This document shows, piece by piece, positions 60,175 to 64,000 of a stretch of DNA of 64,000 nucleotides. Below the pieces are notes generated by a model. It saw only the letters and a list, made by a program, of their open reading frames with translations. It was not told the origin of the DNA and did not search any database. Position 1 is the first letter of the stretch. The number at the start of each line of letters is the position of its first letter. Origin of the DNA: Molossus alvarezi (Eukaryota > Chordata > Mammalia > Chiroptera > Molossidae); the NCBI GenBank assembly GCA_037176705.1, contig CM073887.1, positions 23,315,501-23,379,500 of the forward strand, given 5' to 3'. The position numbers and the translations under genes were made by a program.

Positions 60175-62150
60175 ATGAGCAGCTTTTACTTAAGATGCTT
60201 CAACCGTAATGTTATTTTCACTTGACAAGGTCTTGCGAGGTACTCATAGCTCCCACATGTGCACACACCCACACTCACAAGGAGGTCCCTAGATGAAGGT
60301 TTTGGGTACCTATTTAAAGAGTTTTTGATTGCTAGCTTTGGCGTATTTTAGAATTCTCCAGAAGCAGAAACTGTGGCAGCATTGGCCCGAGAAGCTTTCG
60401 CATTAAGGCTAGCCAACAAATTGAAAGAAGATGCCTCTGATCAGAGATAGCAGTGAGGGGGAAATGGGTTCATCCCAGGCCTCGTTTCTATATTGCTTTG
60501 TTCCTGCAGAAAGCAGCATGGTGCACTTTGAGGCTTCCATTTCATTTCCCCAAGCATCATTCTGATGCTGTGGGATTTCTCGCAGAGCCCTGTCCAGCAA
60601 ATAAGTCCCAGGGGACCATCTGATTGGTGTGTGCACATACTTTTCCTGGTGTGGATCCTAGGTAACAGAAAGGCTACACAATATCTATAGTCCTGGAAGA
60701 ATTTCTGCAATGATGGAGTTGTTGAAGCTCTGTTAAGAACTGATGAGACTGAAGGTCCAATAAACCAAGAGGGCAATTTCCACCTCTTCAAGTGGATGTG
60801 GATTTGATACATATATATTCATCACAAGTTAATGAAAAGCCTGTACTTTTGATCCAGGAAGACACCAGGCTCTTTTTTTCCTCCTGCAGAAAAACATTCG
60901 AGTAAAAGCATCCTTGTGAGAATTCCCCACAGGAAATTCCATGCATCTGCTCAGATTAAAAAGGCATCAACTTATTTATTTCCTTGAATAGAGGGGGTCT
61001 CCTCTGAACACCGAGTTCTCTCCTGAAAGGCCGATGCTGGGCTCTGGGAAGATGGGAGTGATGCCCTTACACGTGGATTCCAAGGGTGTGCGGATGCTGA
61101 CAGCCACATGGAAATGGTGCTGCGGAATCCAGCCGCTTTTGTTGCTGGCACAGATTCAGTGCCAGGAAACTTCTGAGACTCTACACTTTTATTCCAGATC
61201 CAGGGTTATTCTTTGGTACCACACTTCACACAGGTATTTCTGGCCTGTCTCAGAATTGTGGATAACATCAGAACTGGAATTCGGCTTGTAGCAAGCCAGA
61301 GAGCTAACTTCTTCTAAAATTAAATTAGGATTAGCCACAGGACCTCGTATCTCTGAAAGCTGTGCTGCATAATAAGGTGGAACTGAATGCTGTGCCCAGG
61401 AAATTTATGCCACATTTGCAGCAACATTTCAAAACAAAAAAATTGAATTGATGAGCAGAGAGTTAATCATGTTGTAACTATATAATCTCATGACCCACTC
61501 TCCACTGCAATAATAATTGACTGTTGGTATGCACTGAGCTCCCTGGTAATGTTTTGTGCCTTGATTTTCTGTCCCCAAGAACCCAGCAACTAGGCTCAAT
61601 AGCTTCTGGGGAAACACAGTTAATAAGCTGGATTGTCCTATAAGAAGCCAACGCTTTAGTTCATCCTGATTTGGAACACAGCTGTCTTCCGGGATGAAGA
61701 ACTGGTGATGGACTCAAAACAAATTTCTCATGTAGGCACATTCTGAAAGGTCAGTTCTGGGCATCCATAACGGAAAAGAACACATAAGTGAACCAAAAGG
61801 GACAAAAATGACAGTTACTGTAAGCCTGCACAATTAGGTATTAATGGTCCTTTCTCACACTGCTGCAGTGGAAAACGAACTTGCTGTAGCTTCAGAGAAA
61901 CCGGATTTTACTATTAATGCAAACAAATTAAAAATACATATTTGATATCCTTTTGGCTTTTTGAAGTTTCAATGCTGAGGGATTTGTAGCCAGTACACAT
62001 TTGATTCCTCTAGTGATCATGAGCTCTGGTATTAATTTGCATACACAGTGCTTTAAAAATCAGCTCACAGTGCAACCTCCTATTGTGTTTTGAGTGGATG
62101 ACTCATGACTACAAGTGCAATGGCAGCTACAGAGAAAAGCCAGCTGAGTT
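60175..62150. other. Unclassified intergenic sequence
   Basis: Possibly old LTR-derived material around 60350-61450, but I could not find ends or name it. No gene seen. Confidence 0.35.
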
Positions 62151-62154
62151 TGTT

Positions 62155-62698
62155 GTTGTTGTCGTCAAATGATCTTGAATTGAAATGTTTTCCTTTGTAG
62201 TTCTTGACTAGCCAGACATTCCGCTGCATCATTGTTGTAGTTTATGATGTCACGAAGGTGGTGGCCATCAATGTTGCAGCCCACAGACTGGGCAGTCCCC
62301 AGGATCTTTTTAATGGTTCCAGAGAGTCCTCTAGCTAAAGATCGGTGCTACATCTGTAGGGCTTTGTCGACAATCTCATCAAAGGTGATATTTCCACTGT
62401 GCTTAATGGTTTCTTTTCCTTCTTTTGGTCTCGTGGTGGTTCTTTGAGGGCTTTGATGATCAGGGCAGAGGCAGAAGTGTTACCTCTATCTGGGCCCGTC
62501 TGTTCTGAATGGTCAGCTTCACTGTAGTTCTCAGACCCTTCCAGTCATCAGTTGCTTTGGGGACAGGCCCAGGGGGACAATCTTGAGGGCCAGGGCAGAC
62601 GTGCCACCGACTTTCCCACTGGTGTACCTCTGGTATATGATTTGGATCTCGTTGGGGTCAAACTTCAGGGGCATGGTGGAGGCTGGTGTCCAATGAAC
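62155..62698 (-). pseudogene. RPL12: Processed pseudogene of RPL12 (60S ribosomal protein L12)
   Basis: RPL12 is a stalk-base protein of the large ribosomal subunit. On the minus strand an intron-less copy starts at ATG 62672-62674 ([16 protein letters not shown]...) and continues through [35 protein letters not shown] and [20 protein letters not shown] to ECLAS. Defects: about 25 bases lost after the LSPK stretch (the GDDIAKA part is missing), at least one further small deletion, a Gln-to-stop change in the RQMRHRS region, and the normal stop changed to CAA at 62204-62206. The 3' UTR is recognisable but its AATAAA has mutated, and the A-tail has become a GTT/AAC repeat at 62149-62166. No function expected; an old retrocopy. 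Confidence 0.95.
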
Positions 62699-62708
62699 CC
62701 GAATTCAG

Positions 62709-62795
62709 GACAACTGAAGAAAGTTGCACCTAAGCCTCCTCCAAGCCGAAAGCTGAAAAACTCCTCGGAGTTTTTTAATGATGTACCCCCTCCAG
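62709..62795 (+). other. Exon-like open segment with strong splice donor
   Basis: An 87-base open stretch bounded by AATTCAG on the left and CCAG/GTAAAG on the right. The only fitting frame reads QLKKVAPKPPPSRKLKNSSE then FFNDVPPP, a basic proline-rich peptide. Both boundaries are phase 1, so it would be a symmetric exon. The acceptor side is weak (short pyrimidine content) and abuts the RPL12 retrocopy. I do not recognise the peptide; it may be chance. Confidence 0.2.
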
Positions 62796-62799
62796 GTAA

Positions 62800-63450
62800 A
62801 GTGTCAAAATAGTTCTTCTATTTAATTTTTCTGGAATCCAGTGAAAATGTATCACCCAGTTTTTCTCCTCCCTCAAGTGAATAGACCATTGCTCAAGATC
62901 TACTGCAACAAACCATCTGAAATCTTAGTTAAATAAAACCTGTTTCCCTAACCCAAAATGTAAAGTTAAACCCCAAATTTAAAAAGATTAACATTCAAAA
63001 TGGCTTACAGTGTTGCTCACCAAAGCTAGAATAAAGTCCAAGTGACCACAAGTCATTTATGTCATAAGGAAAACACACGGTGGCGTCACAGTGTTGCGGG
63101 GAGTCCAGTCGTGCTGTACATTGTGATTTTCCTGGCATGGCGAGTGTTCTCTGGGGGTGCCCGTCTCTCACGGGTGAAGTGGAGGCGAAGTCATTTCATA
63201 TCAAATGCGTGTTGTACTTATGAGAACTGTCCTGGGTTCTCAAAAAAGTCTACAAACATCCAGAAGTGGACAGTTTACTAAAACAATGACAAATCTGTGA
63301 GCCCTAAAATATGTGATTCCCCCAAAGCAAATGGAAAGCACTCATTAGTCCTGGAGGCTGAAGACCCCAGAACAGTTATCAAGAGCTCTATTAAAACTTG
63401 CTTTTTATGTAATTCCCCCGTAGGTCTTCTGAAACATGGAGGCTCGGGGC
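62800..63450. other. Unclassified intergenic sequence
   Basis: Nothing recognised apart from CpGs in 'cacacggtggcgtcacagtg' and 'cccgtctctcacgggtgaag'. Confidence 0.4.
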
Positions 63451-63457
63451 GTAACTG

Positions 63458-63661
63458 GTGCTATCCGATACAGTAGCCACCAGCACCATGTGGCTATTTA
63501 AATTTAAGTCAGTTAAAGTTATATACAAATGTAAGAAGGCAATGCCTCAGTTGACTAGTCCCATTTCAAGTGCTCAGTTGCCACGAGTGGCCGGTGGCTG
63601 CCGTGTCAGATGTGCGACAGCAAACATTGTCATCATTGCAGCAGGTAGTATTGGACAGTGC
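63458..63661. mobile_element. Small hAT-like DNA transposon with long inverted ends
   Basis: Left arm 'gatacagtagccaccagcac' and right arm 'gagtggccggtggctgccgt' are inverted copies. The outer ends 'ggtgctatccgata' and 'tattggacagtgc' match the termini of a common mammalian non-autonomous element ('ctgtccaatacggtagcc...'). About 40 extra bases sit in the right arm. No transposase. Confidence 0.65.
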
Positions 63662-63699
63662 CGACTTGAGTGAAGGAGAAAAGAAATGCTTGTTGAGAA

Positions 63700-63885
63700 G
63701 TTGTAGTGTGACAGGCATCCTATTTGATCTGTATTTTTCCCATTTCACTGCGAAGAAGCTTAGCCTCAGAGAGCTCAAGTCACTTGTCCAAGTCATGAAA
63801 GTGGTGGCACAGGAAGGACATGAACCAATCTCTCTTGACTCCAGTCCCAGTGCCATTTCCAATACATGGCCCAGTGTTTGCTCAC
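63700..63885 (-). repeat. MIR SINE, minus strand
   Basis: Reversed MIR: 'tttttcccatttcactgcga', 'agcctcagagagctcaagtc', 'acttgtccaagtcatgaaag', 'gaaggacatgaaccaatctc', 'ttgactccagtcccagtgcc'. Confidence 0.88.
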
Positions 63886-64000
63886 CCATTCATCCATCTA
63901 ACACATACTTTATAGAGTTACTGTATATTTTAATAATTAACTGCAGAAAAATAGGTGAAAACATATACTGAGAAAACTGGACTCTCTACTAACCGAGAAC

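Overview
The window is bat nuclear DNA. Nine tRNA-derived VES-type SINEs (box A and box B visible, several with perfect target-site duplications) point to a vespertilionoid bat. Recent L1 pieces share the VES copies' genomic background, and older mammalian repeats (MIR, L2, MER5A, Tigger, MLT1, MLT2) fill much of the rest. I could not resolve the species.

The only protein-coding gene I can identify is the 5' end of GATB (PET112), on the minus strand. Exon 1 with the start codon is at 12154-12329 and exon 2 at 10270-10420. Intron 2 runs leftwards off the window, so 1-10269 is GATB intron. GATB is subunit B of the mitochondrial GatCAB amidotransferase. Its CpG-rich promoter (about 12000-12700) carries ETS/GABP-like sites, a ZNF143-type motif and an ERR half-site, a combination suited to a nuclear gene for a mitochondrial protein.

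From 12.7 kb to the right edge I see no intact gene. In human the space upstream of GATB towards FBXW7 is a long intergenic region, and this window is consistent with that. It holds nested repeats: a VES inside an old L1 at 20.7-21.8 kb, a VES inside a LINE at 25.4-27.4 kb, a fresh 5'-truncated L1 at 41.9-43.7 kb with an intact ORF2 C-terminal frame and a 17-bp duplication, a second short L1 3' end at 44.0-44.2 kb, and an MER5A/MLT2/MLT1 stack at 52.1-52.9 kb. A decayed RPL12 retropseudogene lies at 62.15-62.70 kb. Several apparently non-repetitive blocks (17.4, 31.6, 39.6, 54.9 and 55.4-56.2 kb) look like possible regulatory elements, but conservation cannot be tested here.

I found no evidence of a new multigene system. 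The points most worth following are a 3'-terminal hairpin shared by six of the nine VES copies, the GATB promoter architecture, a possible short 3' transduction in the L1 tail, two Tigger miniatures sharing one internal-deletion junction, and two CpG clusters in the gene-free right half.
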